64,000 nucleotides of DNA from Massilia terrae (lineage in GTDB: Bacteria > Pseudomonadota > Gammaproteobacteria > Burkholderiales > Burkholderiaceae_D): assembly GCF_024753145.1 (NCBI RefSeq), contig NZ_JANUGU010000003.1:248001-312000 (forward strand), read 5' to 3'. A model generated the notes under the pieces. The model ran no database searches and had not been told where the DNA came from. It worked only from the letters and a program-made list of their open reading frames with translations. Positions 17,610-26,900 of the stretch are shown one piece after another. Both the position numbers and the translations under genes were made by a program. Every line of letters begins with the position of its first letter. Positions within the stretch are counted from its first letter, which is position 1.

Positions 17610-18560
17610 ATGAAAGAGACGATTTTCGTCAGCATCGCGTCCTACCTCGACCCGATGCTGTTCTTCACCCTCAACGACGCAGTTGCCAAGGCGCGCCATC
17701 CGGAACGGCTGTCGTTCGCGGTCGTCGACCAGAGCGTCGAGGACCAGCGCGAAGCGATCGGCGGCCTGCCCTTCGCGCAGCAGGTGCGCTACGTGCACGT
17801 GCATCCGCAGGACACGCTCGGCGTCTGCTGGGCGCGCGCGACCGCGTTTTCGCTGTACGACGGCGAGGACTACATCCTGCAGATCGATTCGCACATGCTG
17901 TTCGAGGAGGATTGGGACCAGAAGCTGCTGGCGCAGCACGCGAAGCTCAGGCTGCGCTCGGCCAAGCCGATCGTCAGCACTTATCCCTACCGCTTCGACT
18001 TTGTCGACGGCGTGCCGCAGCCGATGAAGAACGAGGGCCGCACGGCTCTGGTGCTGCGCCCGCATCCGGAGAAGAACCCGACGCAGGAGGACGCGGTGCT
18101 GCGCTTCATGGCCCGCCACCTGTTCACCGACGAGCCGGTGCTGGGCTGCCACGTGTCCGCCGGCTTCCTGTTCGCGGGCGGGAGCTTCGTCGAGGAGGTG
18201 CCTTACGATCCCTACCTCTACTTCCATGGCGAGGAGCAGAGCCTTGCGGTGCGCGCGTTCACGCGCGGGTGGGACATCTTCCATCCGCTGCTGATCCCGG
18301 TCTACCACTTGTACAAGAGCGAAGGGACGGCTTACCAGACGCACCACTGGCATGGCGAGAACGAGGCCAGGCGCGCCTTCCGGTCCAGCTACCTGCTGGA
18401 GCGCGCGCGCAAACGACTGAACCGGCTGCTGATGGGCGACGGCCTCCCGGGCGCGTATGGGCTGGGCAGCGTGCGCACGCTGAAGCAGTACAGCGAGATG
18501 TCGGGGATTGATTACGCCAATCAGAGGATCAGCGATCCGTTTGGTGGGAAGCTTTGCTGA
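17610..18560 (+). CDS. Glycosyltransferase, GlcNAc-transferase (GT60-like) family
   Basis: The 316-residue cytosolic protein starts KETIFVSIASYLDPMLFFTLNDAVAKARHPERLSF in the manner of the bacterial/protist UDP-GlcNAc:polypeptide glycosyltransferase family (Pfam Glyco_transf GlcNAc). A nucleotide-sugar-binding-like motif QIDSHMLFEEDWD and a C-terminal YFHGEEQSLAVRAFTRGWD follow, as in that family. The ATG at 17610 was chosen because the family alignment begins there, although the frame is open further upstream. It is a single-gene unit ending in a REP-like hairpin shared with the convergent peptidase gene. The acceptor is unknown; glycosylation of a surface protein such as the neighbouring Thr-rich lipoprotein is speculation. 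Confidence 0.75.
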   Translation: MKETIFVSIASYLDPMLFFTLNDAVAKARHPERLSFAVVDQSVEDQREAIGGLPFAQQVRYVHVHPQDTLGVCWARATAFSLYDGEDYILQIDSHMLFEEDWDQKLLAQHAKLRLRSAKPIVSTYPYRFDFVDGVPQPMKNEGRTALVLRPHPEKNPTQEDAVLRFMARHLFTDEPVLGCHVSAGFLFAGGSFVEEVPYDPYLYFHGEEQSLAVRAFTRGWDIFHPLLIPVYHLYKSEGTAYQTHHWHGENEARRAFRSSYLLERARKRLNRLLMGDGLPGAYGLGSVRTLKQYSEMSGIDYANQRISDPFGGKLC

Positions 18561-18578
18561 GCTGAGCTTTCGAAGGCA

Positions 18579-18616
18579 AATGGGGGTTCCCGCTTTCGCG
18601 GGAACCCCATTTTGCA
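18579..18616. repeat. REP-like hairpin between convergent genes
   Basis: The palindrome GGTTCCCGCTTTCGCGGGAACC, flanked by ATGGGG and CCCCATTTTGC, lies between the glycosyltransferase and M14 peptidase 3' ends. It is a member of the dispersed repeat family and could serve as a bidirectional terminator. Confidence 0.7.
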
Positions 18617-18632
18617 AGCGAAACGCTAGCGC

Positions 18633-20393
18633 TTACAGTACCGTGTTCGTGCGCATCACCGGATACAAATCCAAGCGCTCGTCCCACGACGCATGGCGGT
18701 GCGCGAAGAACTCCAGCCGCGCGCGCGGGTTCTTGGCGAATGCCTCATCCGTCTCGACCTTGCGCTTGAACTCCGCCGCCAACGCCGGATCGGCCGCCAT
18801 CTGCTCGCGCGCCACGTCCTCGGCCACATAGGCTTCCATGTACTCCTTGCGCTCGTAGGCATTATTGAAGAAGCCCCACTGCAGCAGGGAGTCCGGCGCC
18901 TGCGGCTCCAGGATGGCCATCACCAGCCGCGCCTTCGGCTGCGCGATCGGCACGAACAGCGAACCCTTCGCGATCGCGCGGGCCTCGTTCTTCCAGCTGC
19001 CCTGCAGCGACAGCCGCTGGTGCGATTCGAACGAGGTCTTGGCAAAGCTGACCTGGTCGGCGCGATAGGTCTCGACCTCGGCGCGATCGCGCGCCTTGTC
19101 CAGCACCCGGTAGGCGATGCCGTGCAGCTTGAGCTTGTCGCCGACCAGCTGGGCGAACGCGGCCGGCACGATGTAGCCCGCGCCGGGAGCGGTCGCCTGC
19201 ACATCCGGCACCACTTCGTCGCGCAGCGGAACGCGCCACACCTGTGGCTTCGTCTCATCGTAATGGATCATGACGGCGCCCGACACGTCCGACTGGGTGC
19301 GCGTGTAGGCATAGCCGTTGAAGTCGACCATGTGCGAGCGCTCGGTGGTCTTGTACGACAGCGCGACCGGCTGGCCGGCGAGCTGGCGCGCGCGCTGGTC
19401 GGCGGCCGCCGCCTCCTGCTGCCACTGGCGGCCGTGCTGCGCCACCTGCTGCAGGATCGAAAGCACTGTGTTGCGGGTGATGCGCACGCGGGTCGGGTAG
19501 TCCTTCCACGAGTGGGTCTCGACCAGCACGCTGATCCGGTTACGCAGCTGGAAGTAGCCGGTCGAGAAACGGGGCTCGTACACCATGTCCGAGAAACCGG
19601 AGGACGGATCGTCGGTCTTCAGGAAGGACATGTAGTAGGACTGCGGGCTCGATCCCTGCTTGCTGATGTAGGCGATGATTCCGCTGCGCAGCGCCAGGCC
19701 GGCCTTGCGGAATTCCGCATCGCCCGAGTTGACCGGTTCGGCCTGGATCGAGACGTCGTGCTGGAACTTGGCGCCGTCGGTCACGTGCAGGTCGACCTGG
19801 ACCAGCGGGTCCCAGGCGTTGATCAGCGCCAGCATGGCCTGCATCTCGGGCGCGTCGCCCTTCACGTAGTCGCGGTTCAGGTTGAAGTTCTGCGCAGTGG
19901 TGCGCCAGCCCATTTCGAGCGGGCCACGCTGGTTGGGGCGGTTCCACTTGGCGAAGCGTTCGTGGCCGTCGACGTTGAAGACGGGGACGAAGACCAGCAC
20001 CTGCTTGTCGAGCGCGCCCTTGCCGACGCGGCCTTCCAGCAGTTCGCGCAGCGCGAGGAAGCCGGCGTCCTTGCCGTCGATCTCGCCGGCGTGGATGCCG
20101 CCCTGGATCAGCGTGACCGGCAGGCCCTGCTTCTTCGCCGCCTGCGGGGTCAGCGCGCCGCTGCCGTTGACGACCAGCGCCAGCATCGGCCGGCCTTCCG
20201 GCGTCACGCCGTACTGGACGCACTTCACCTGCTTCGGCCAGGCTTGCTGGAAGGCGGCGCAGAGCTTGACGACTTCGTCGTAGCGGCCGGTCTGCTCGAA
20301 GCCGGAGCGTTCGGAGAATGTGGCGAGGTCGGGGGCAGCGTGCGCCAGCGGCACGGCGGCCAGCAGCGCGGTCAATACGGCGGCACGAATCAT
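18633..20393 (-). CDS. Exported M14-family zinc carboxypeptidase
   Basis: The protein has 586 residues with a signal peptide ending AHA (residue 19). The zinc site of M14 metallocarboxypeptidases is readable: HAGE (His101, Glu104), a third ligand His203 in VDLHVTDG, and the catalytic Glu292 in VLVETHSW. The C-terminal 200 residues lack a recognised domain but are typical of this long periplasmic subgroup. The ATG has a GGAG site eight bases upstream. It would trim peptides or act on peptidoglycan-type substrates in the periplasm. It precedes the S41 peptidase on the same strand but is separated by two hairpins, so independent transcription is likely. Confidence 0.88.
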   Translation of the reverse strand: MIRAAVLTALLAAVPLAHAAPDLATFSERSGFEQTGRYDEVVKLCAAFQQAWPKQVKCVQYGVTPEGRPMLALVVNGSGALTPQAAKKQGLPVTLIQGGIHAGEIDGKDAGFLALRELLEGRVGKGALDKQVLVFVPVFNVDGHERFAKWNRPNQRGPLEMGWRTTAQNFNLNRDYVKGDAPEMQAMLALINAWDPLVQVDLHVTDGAKFQHDVSIQAEPVNSGDAEFRKAGLALRSGIIAYISKQGSSPQSYYMSFLKTDDPSSGFSDMVYEPRFSTGYFQLRNRISVLVETHSWKDYPTRVRITRNTVLSILQQVAQHGRQWQQEAAAADQRARQLAGQPVALSYKTTERSHMVDFNGYAYTRTQSDVSGAVMIHYDETKPQVWRVPLRDEVVPDVQATAPGAGYIVPAAFAQLVGDKLKLHGIAYRVLDKARDRAEVETYRADQVSFAKTSFESHQRLSLQGSWKNEARAIAKGSLFVPIAQPKARLVMAILEPQAPDSLLQWGFFNNAYERKEYMEAYVAEDVAREQMAADPALAAEFKRKVETDEAFAKNPRARLEFFAHRHASWDERLDLYPVMRTNTVL

Positions 20394-20480
20394 CGAAAAC
20401 TCCGGCTAATTGGAAGCCGGAGATTATAGTCGCGTTCGTGACGGCTGCGACTGCGTTCGACGCTGCGGGCGTCGCCACGA

Positions 20481-20552
20481 AATGGGGTTCCCGCGTTCGC
20501 GGGAACGACGAACTGTCAAGGGGAACGGTTTATAAGGTTTATACCGTTCCCC
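20481..20552. repeat. Two adjacent intergenic hairpins
   Basis: The first is a REP-like palindrome GTTCCCGC/GCGGGAAC at 20487-20506. The second has nine-base arms GGGGAACGG/CCGTTCCCC at 20520-20552 around an AT-rich loop. They lie downstream of the S41 gene and upstream of the M14 gene; the second may end S41 transcription although it lacks a T tract. Confidence 0.6.
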
Positions 20553-20562
20553 TGCGGCGTCG

Positions 20563-22146
20563 TCAGTGCCGGCGTTGCGGCAGCACTTTGACGGAGGCGG
20601 CCTCGGGCCGCACCAGGTCGAGCGCCTGCATGCGCGCGCCGGCGTTGGCTGTGACCGGGCAGGTCCGGGTCTGGTTGTAGGACAGCGCCGCGGCAAGCAT
20701 GCCTTCGGCGGTGTCGCCCTGGGCGTGGCTCATGTCGTCGGACACGCTGCAGGTCGGCGCCAGGCCGTCCGGGTAGTCGCCGAAACCCTTGTTGTTCACG
20801 CCCATGAACTCGATCGAGAAGTAGGTCGTGCCGCAGTTCGGCGTCGGCGTGAATCCATACGGCTTGCCGCAGGTGGTGGCGCCGATGATGTTGACCTCGA
20901 CGTCGACGCCGCGCAAGCCATTGATGACCGACTCGCTGGCCGAGCAGGTGCCCTTGGTGGTCAGCACGGTCACGCGCTTGAGCCCGAGGTAAGGCAGCGC
21001 GGTGCCGGCCGCGATCGGGCTGGACGCGGTGAAACCGTAGGCGGTCGAACGGAACTCGATCGGGGCCTGGCTTGGCGACTTGTCGTTGTACTGCAGGCGT
21101 TCGAAGGTCTTGCCCGAGGTCGCGCCGGGGCCGGCGATCATGTAGGCCAGCTCGCTGGCGACGTACAGCAGGCCGCCGCCGTTGTAGCGCATGTCGATGA
21201 TCAGGTCGGTGACGTTGGCCGCCTTGAGCTGCGTGATCGCGTCGACCAGCTGCTTCTCGGAGACGTTGTTGTGGCTTTCGAAGTCCATGTAGCCGACCTT
21301 GCCGGCCGGGGTGTCGATCACCTTCACGTTCTTCACCGGCGCCACGCTGACCGTGATCGCCTTCATGGTCGCGTCGTAGTTGGCGCCGTTGCGGCGCAGC
21401 GTCAGCGTATGGGATTCGCCTTCGGCCACCGGGAACAGGCCGGCGTTGATCTTGTCGACCGATGCCTTGTCCGAGGCATTGACGAAGTCGACGCCATCCA
21501 CGTACAGCAGCAGGTCGCCGCGCTGCAGGCCGGCGGTGGCGGCCGGCGAACCCGGCTCGATGACGGTAGCCAGCCAGTTACGCGGCGCGGTCGAGCTGTT
21601 GGACGCCCAGGTGATGCCGTAGCCGAGGTTCAGGCCAGCGTTCATCGCGTCCCAGTCGGCGGTGGAATAGGTGAAGTGGTACTTGTCCTTGGGTTTGCCG
21701 GCTGCGGTCAGCGCATTCGTCTTCAGTTTGGCGAAGTAATCGATCGCCGTGCTGTAGTCGGCCATGTGCAGGTTGGTCGGGATCTCGCTGTACCACAGGT
21801 AGTAGGCGTTGGCCCAGCCGCGCAGGAACAGCATCTCGTCCTGCAGCGTGCCCTGGCGGTCCGGGAAGGCCTTGCCGCTGGCATCGAAACCCGTGCGCGG
21901 CTTGGCGCACGAGTTCCAGTAGTTCCAGAGCGTGCTCTCGGTCGGGATCGGGTCGGCCGTGACGCCGCCGCTGGTGTCCGGCGGCGGCGTCGTGGTGCCG
22001 CCGTTGGAGCTGGAGTTTCCGGAGTTGCCGCCGATATTCGGCGCGCCACCGCCGCCGCCGCATGCAGCCAGCAGCAGGGCCGCGGCCAGCGCGGACGTGA
22101 ACAGTCGGGCAAGTGCGGTCGTACGACCAGGGCGTAGGTATGTCAT
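20563..22146 (-). CDS. S41-family (CtpA-like) serine peptidase, lipoprotein
   Basis: The 527-residue product carries a lipoprotein signal (LLLAACGGGGG, Cys29) and a Gly/Ser/Thr/Pro linker. A helical region (75-180) is followed by a PDZ domain (about 185-265; EPGSPAATAGLQRGDLLLYVDG). The S41 catalytic domain spans 280-480, with the serine in TKGTCSASESV (about Ser402) and a lysine in TTCGKPYG (about Lys428). Members of this family cleave C-terminal tails of periplasmic proteins. The domain order N-helical, PDZ, S41 and the lipid anchor place it at a membrane facing the periplasm. Substrates cannot be predicted from context. Confidence 0.87.
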   Translation of the reverse strand: MTYLRPGRTTALARLFTSALAAALLLAACGGGGGAPNIGGNSGNSSSNGGTTTPPPDTSGGVTADPIPTESTLWNYWNSCAKPRTGFDASGKAFPDRQGTLQDEMLFLRGWANAYYLWYSEIPTNLHMADYSTAIDYFAKLKTNALTAAGKPKDKYHFTYSTADWDAMNAGLNLGYGITWASNSSTAPRNWLATVIEPGSPAATAGLQRGDLLLYVDGVDFVNASDKASVDKINAGLFPVAEGESHTLTLRRNGANYDATMKAITVSVAPVKNVKVIDTPAGKVGYMDFESHNNVSEKQLVDAITQLKAANVTDLIIDMRYNGGGLLYVASELAYMIAGPGATSGKTFERLQYNDKSPSQAPIEFRSTAYGFTASSPIAAGTALPYLGLKRVTVLTTKGTCSASESVINGLRGVDVEVNIIGATTCGKPYGFTPTPNCGTTYFSIEFMGVNNKGFGDYPDGLAPTCSVSDDMSHAQGDTAEGMLAAALSYNQTRTCPVTANAGARMQALDLVRPEAASVKVLPQRRH

Positions 22147-22201
22147 GCAGCCGATTATAGACGTGCCCGCCTGCCGCAGTGAAACGAACTGTAACGTGAG
22201 G

Positions 22202-22239
22202 AAAAAAACCTGAACCGGCTTCGATCCGGCTCAGGTTTT
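22202..22239 (-). terminator. Rho-independent terminator after the carboxymuconolactone decarboxylase gene
   Basis: On the minus strand AACCTGAGCCGG pairs with CCGGTTCAGGTT around a short loop and is followed by seven T residues. It lies 55 bases after the stop codon at 22295. The stem also has T residues on the other side, so it may work in both directions. Confidence 0.85.
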
Positions 22240-22294
22240 CATGGAGCAATGTGGCGCGAAACGGACAGGATTTGCCCGTCTTGCATACGCCGCT

Positions 22295-22744
22295 TCAGTC
22301 AGCCGGCACGGGGTTGCGGAAGCTCACGCTGAGCAGGTTCCAGCCGTTGATGGTGGTGATCGCAAAGCCGAGCTCGGCGATTTCCTCGTCGGTGAAGTGC
22401 TGCTGCAGCATAGCGAATTCCTCGTCGGACGGGTCGCGCTGGGGGATATTGCTCACGATCTCGGCCCAGCGCAGGGCCGCGCACTCGCGCTCCGTAAAGT
22501 ACGGCGCCTCGCGCCAGCCGGCCACCGCGTTGATGTGGCGCGGATCCATGCCCAGCTTGACGAGGTCCTTCCAGTGCATGTCCATGCAGTAGGCGCAGCC
22601 GTTGATCTGCGAGACGCGCATGAACACGAGCTCCGTGAGGCGCGCGCCCAGCAAGTCCTTGCGGATCGAATTGGACAGGTTGTACATGGCCTGGAAAGCC
22701 TTGGGGGCGAGCTTGAAATACGGCAGGCGGGCTTGGTGCGTCAT
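22295..22744 (-). CDS. Carboxymuconolactone decarboxylase/AhpD-like protein, ECF41 partner
   Basis: The 149-residue protein has the CxxCxxxH motif of the AhpD/carboxymuconolactone decarboxylase fold (Cys50, Cys53, His57 in NGCAYCMDMHW), which supports a peroxidase or thiol-redox role. The ATG has an AGGAGA site. It lies directly downstream of the ECF41 sigma gene in the same orientation. Proteins of this family, together with oxidoreductases or epimerases, are the classic targets of ECF41 sigma factors. Its own ECF41-type promoter is visible at 22799-22825. The substrate is unknown. Confidence 0.88.
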   Translation of the reverse strand: MTHQARLPYFKLAPKAFQAMYNLSNSIRKDLLGARLTELVFMRVSQINGCAYCMDMHWKDLVKLGMDPRHINAVAGWREAPYFTERECAALRWAEIVSNIPQRDPSDEEFAMLQQHFTDEEIAELGFAITTINGWNLLSVSFRNPVPAD

Positions 22745-22798
22745 GGAGTTCTCCTTTGGTCAGCGGCGGCCGCTCCTTGCGGCTGCCCATGTCCATTA

Positions 22799-22825
22799 GA
22801 CGCAGCGGCGCGCGCGCTTGTGACA
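22799..22825 (-). promoter_or_regulatory. ECF41-type promoter for the carboxymuconolactone decarboxylase gene
   Basis: The minus strand reads TGTCACA (22825-22819), a 16-base spacer, then CGTC (22802-22799), 55 bases ahead of the start codon. Both elements and the spacer match the promoter in front of the sigma gene exactly and agree with the published ECF41 consensus. Confidence 0.88.
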
Positions 22826-22840
22826 GGCGCGCGAAAAAAA

Positions 22841-23725
22841 TCAGCCGGCGGCGATGCGCGCCAGCTTGTCAGGATTGCGCACCGAGTAGATGGCGGCGAT
22901 GCGGCCGCCGTCGAAGGCAAAGGCCTGCGCCGACTCCAGCACGCCGTCGACGTAGCGCAGCAGGCCCGGTTCGCCGTTGATGGTGGCGGCGCGGTAGCTG
23001 ATGGTCGGGCCGTTGCGGCGCCAGGTGACGTAGTACAGATTGGCCAGGCGCAGGGCGCCGCTGATGAGCTTTCCGAAGGACGGCACCTTGCCGCCGCCGT
23101 CGCTGACCATGTGCACGTCATCGGCGAACAGCGCCATCATCGCGGGCCGGTCGCCGGCGCGCGCCGCGTGGATGAACTTGTCCACCAGGGCTTTGTGGGC
23201 GGCGCGCGGAACTTCGAAGCGCGTCCGCTCCTGGCGCACGCGCTCGGCGGCGCGATGCACCAGCTGGCGGCAGGCCGCTTCGCTCTTGCCGAGGGTGGCG
23301 GCGACGTCGGCGTAATCTTCATCGAAGGCCTGGCGCAGCACGAAGGCGGCGCGCTCCTCGGGGCTCAGCCGCTCCAGCACCCACATCAGCGCGAGCGACA
23401 GGTCGCTGGCCTGCTCGGCCAGCCGTTCCGGGGTCTGCTCATCGACGTCGACCAGCGGCTCCGGCAGCCAGAAGCCGGTGTAGGCTTCGCGCTCGGACCG
23501 GGCCGCGCGCAGGCGGTCGATCGACAGGCGGGTGACGATGGTGACCAACCAGGCTTCGGGCGACTGCAAGTCGTCTTTACTGCTGGCGTTCCAGCGCAGC
23601 CAGGCGTCCTGCACGACGTCCTCGGCTTCGGCACGGATGCCGAGCATGCGGTAGGCGATCGAGAACAGCCGCGGTCGCAGCTCGGCAAAGATGACGTCGG
23701 GGTCGGTCCCCGTGGATGGGCTCAT
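22841..23725 (-). CDS. ECF41-family RNA polymerase sigma factor with C-terminal SnoaL-like domain
   Basis: The 294-residue protein has sigma region 2 (about 10-75; RMLGIRAEAEDVVQDAWLRW), region 4 (about 105-165; LSPEERAAFVLRQAFDEDYADVA) and a SnoaL-like C-terminal extension. Three ECF41 signatures are present: WLPEPL in the linker, DGGGK in the extension, and NPDKL near the end. In this family the extension both inhibits and supports activity, and no anti-sigma factor is needed. The start at 23725 is fixed by the promoter, because longer in-frame starts lie at or above the -10 element. It is probably autoregulated and drives the next gene. Confidence 0.92.
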   Translation of the reverse strand: MSPSTGTDPDVIFAELRPRLFSIAYRMLGIRAEAEDVVQDAWLRWNASSKDDLQSPEAWLVTIVTRLSIDRLRAARSEREAYTGFWLPEPLVDVDEQTPERLAEQASDLSLALMWVLERLSPEERAAFVLRQAFDEDYADVAATLGKSEAACRQLVHRAAERVRQERTRFEVPRAAHKALVDKFIHAARAGDRPAMMALFADDVHMVSDGGGKVPSFGKLISGALRLANLYYVTWRRNGPTISYRAATINGEPGLLRYVDGVLESAQAFAFDGGRIAAIYSVRNPDKLARIAAG

Positions 23726-23756
23726 GAGAATTCCTGGAAGGGTCGCATAAGCATAA

Positions 23757-23783
23757 GACGAAACGCGGCGGCTCGCTGTGACA
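23757..23783 (-). promoter_or_regulatory. ECF41-type autoregulatory promoter of the sigma gene
   Basis: The minus strand reads TGTCACA (23783-23777), a 16-base spacer, then CGTC (23760-23757), about 32 bases ahead of the sigma start codon. The same sequence and spacing occur ahead of the target gene, which supports autoregulation. Confidence 0.88.
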
Positions 23784-23808
23784 GCCCACCCCAAAAAAAT
23801 CCCAAACC

Positions 23809-23909
23809 GGGGTCAGGTCGTCCAATCAATCAAAATTTCAACAGCGAAATTTGGGCGGCCTAAAGTGCTTACTGTTTCGCAATTTTGATTCTTTGGACGA
23901 CCTGACCCC
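23809..23909. repeat. 101-bp palindromic element with 17-bp perfect terminal inverted repeats
   Basis: The ends are GGGGTCAGGTCGTCCAA (23809-23825) and its exact complement (23893-23909). After a two-base mismatch the arms continue for ten more matching bases (AATCAAAATT). The interior is AT-richer than the surroundings and has no coding capacity. This looks like a single unit of a mobile, non-autonomous REP/MITE-like element, of the kind mobilised by Y1 REP-associated transposases. Confidence 0.75.
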
Positions 23910-23914
23910 AGGTG

Positions 23915-23951
23915 AAAAAAACGCCGTGCCCGCAGGGGCGGGAACGGCGTT
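23915..23951 (-). terminator. Rho-independent terminator after the indolepyruvate oxidoreductase gene
   Basis: On the minus strand AACGCCGT...ACGGCGTT arms with an inner GCGGG/CCCGC stem are followed by seven T residues. It begins 24 bases after the stop codon. Confidence 0.85.
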
Positions 23952-23974
23952 CTGTTTTTGCTGCTTAATCCAGC

Positions 23975-26900
23975 TTACGCGGCGGCGGGGGTACCGACTG
24001 GCGAGTTGAAGGCGGCCAGCAGTTCGGCTTCCTTCTTCTTGGCCGCCGCCAGGTTGCGCTCCTTGACGTGGCCGAAGCCGCGGATTTCTTCCGGGATGCT
24101 GGCAATCGCCACCGCCTGCGCCAGGTTCTCGGCGGCGAGCTTCGACAGCAGCGTGTCCACCGTGCCGCGGTACTGGCCGATCAGGGCGCGTTCGGTCTTG
24201 CGTTCTTCCGTGTAGCCGAACACGTCGAACGGCGTGCCGCGCAGGCCCTTGAGCTTGGCCAGAACGCCGAAGGCCTTCAGCATCCACGGGCCGTATTCCT
24301 GCTTCTGCAGGTGGCCTTCCTTGTCGCGCTTGGCCAGCAGCGGCGGCGCGAGGTGGAACTTGAGCTTGATGTCGCCTTCGAACATGGCGCCGATCTTCTG
24401 CATGAAGGCCGGGTCGGTGTACAGGCGCGCGACTTCGTACTCGTCCTTGTAGGCCATCAGCTTGTACAGGTACTTGGCGACGGCTTCGGTCAGGCGCGAG
24501 CCCTTGCCAAGCGGCGCTTCGACCGCGCGGACTTTTTCGACAAACGATTTATATTGTTCCGCATAGGGCGCGTCCTGGTAGGCCGCCAGCAGCTCGACGC
24601 GGCGCGCGATGATGTCGTCCACGCTCTGCGAGCGCTTGAACTCGATGACCTTGGCCGGCAGCGCCAGCCTGGTCACGCTGGCCAGGTCGTGCGCGGCGGC
24701 GCGGCCCCAGTTGAAGGCGGCCTTGTTGAACGCGACCGACACGCCATTGAGCTCGACGGCCTTCATCAGCGACGCTTCCAGCAGCGGCACATGGCCCTTC
24801 TGGAAGGCGTAGCCCAGCATGAACATATTGGTCGCGATCGAGTCGCCCAGCAGCGCGGTCGCAACCTGTCCGGCGTCGACGAAATCGACATTGCCGGCGC
24901 CGCAGGCCTGCACGATGGCGCCTTTCGAGCCTTCGGCCGGGAACTGCCAGTTCGGGTCGCGGATGAAGGCGGCGGTGGTGGCGCCGGTGGAGTTGACCAC
25001 GGCCCAGCTGCGGCCCTCGCCCATGCGCGACAGCGCGTCGCGGCTGGCGGTGACGATCTGGTCGCAACCGATCACGAGGTCGGCGTTGCCGGTGCCGACG
25101 CGGGTCGAGTACAGGTCGGCCTGGGTGTCGGCCAGCTTCACGTGCGACATCACCGGGCCGCCCTTCTGCGCCAGGCCGCTCATGTCGAGCACCAGCGCGC
25201 CCTTGCCTTCGACGTGCGCGGCCACCGCCAGGATCTGGCCGACCGTGACCACGCCGGTGCCGCCGATACCCGTGACGAGGATGCCGAACGGCGCCGTGGT
25301 GGCCGGGATCGCCGGCATCGGCAGCTGCGGCGCGGTGGCGCTGTCGCCGGCCGCGGCCTTCTTCGGCTTCTTCAAGCCGCCGCCTTCGACGGTGACAAAG
25401 CTCGGGCAGAAACCGGTCACGCAGGAGAAGTCCTTGTTGCAGCTGGACTGGTTGATCTGGCGCTTGCGGCCCAGCTCCGTTTCGAGCGGCTCGACCGACA
25501 GGCAGTTGGACTGCTTGGAGCAGTCACCGCAGCCTTCGCACACTGCCTCGTTGATGACGGCGCGCTTGGCCGGATCGGGGTACGCGCCTTTCTTCCGGCG
25601 GCGGCGTTTTTCGGAGGCGCAGGTCTGGTCGTAGATCATGGCCGACACGCCCTTCACCTCGCGCAGTTCGCGCTGCACGTCCATCAGCTCGGCGCGGTGG
25701 CGCACGGTGACGCCGGCGGCCCAGGGATAATCGTCCGGGTATTTTTCCGGCTCGTCGGTGACCACGATGATCGGCGTGACGCCTTCGGCCGCCAGCTGGC
25801 GCGAGATCTTGCCCGGGTCGAGCGGGCCGTCGACGGTCTGGCCGCCGGTCATCGCCACCGCGTCGTTGTACAGGATCTTGTAGGTCATGTTGACCTTGGC
25901 CGCCACCGCCGCGCGGATCGCCAGGCTGCCCGAGTGGAAGTAGGTGCCGTCGCCGAGGTTGGAGAAGATGTGGCCTTCGCTGGTGAACGGCGCCTGGCCG
26001 ATCCAGGGCACGCCCTCGCCGCCCATGTGGGTGAAGGTCGAGGTCTCGCGGTCCATCCACAACGCCATGTAGTGGCAGCCGATGCCGGCGGTCGCGCGCG
26101 AGCCTTCCGGCACCTTGGTCGAGCTGTTGTGCGGGCAGCCGGAGCAGAAATACGGAATGCGGTCGGTCTCCGGATTGGCCTTGGACGGGATGTTCTTGAG
26201 GACCAGCTCCTTCGCTTCGAGGAAGGCGATGCGCTCCTTGACGCGCTGCTCGACCGGGTGGCCGGCGCAGTAGTGCGAGATGCGCGAGGCGATGGCGCGC
26301 GCGATCTGCGCCGGGTTCAGCTCATAGGTCGCGGGCAGCAGCCAGTCGCCGTGGCCCATGCGGTTCTTGTTGTGCCATTCGCCGGTGTCGTCGAACTTGC
26401 CGACCACGCGCGGACGCTCGCCGTCCGGCAGGTTGTACAGCTCTTCCTTGAGCGCGTATTCGAGCACCTGGCGCTTCTCTTCCACCACCAGGATTTCGTC
26501 GAGGCCGCGCGCGAAGTCCTGGATGCCTTCCGCTTCGAGCGGCCAGGTCATGCCGACCTTGTACAGGCGCAGGCCGATGTCGGCGGCCGCCTGCTCGTCG
26601 ATGCCGAGGTCGGCCAGCGCCTGGCGCGTGTCCATGTACGATTTGCCGGCGGTGATGATGCCGATCTTGGGCATCGGGCTGTCCCAGATGACGCGATTGA
26701 GCTTGTTGGCGCGGGCGTAGGCCAGCGCGGCGTACCACTTCTGGTTGGTCATCCGCACTTCCTGGTCCAGCACCGGATCGGGCCAGCGGATGTTCAGGCC
26801 ACCGGGCGGCATGTCGAAGTCGGTCGGGATCGCGATCTGCACGCGGTCCGGGTCGAGGTCGACCACGGCGCCCGATTCGATGATGTCGGTGACGCACTTC

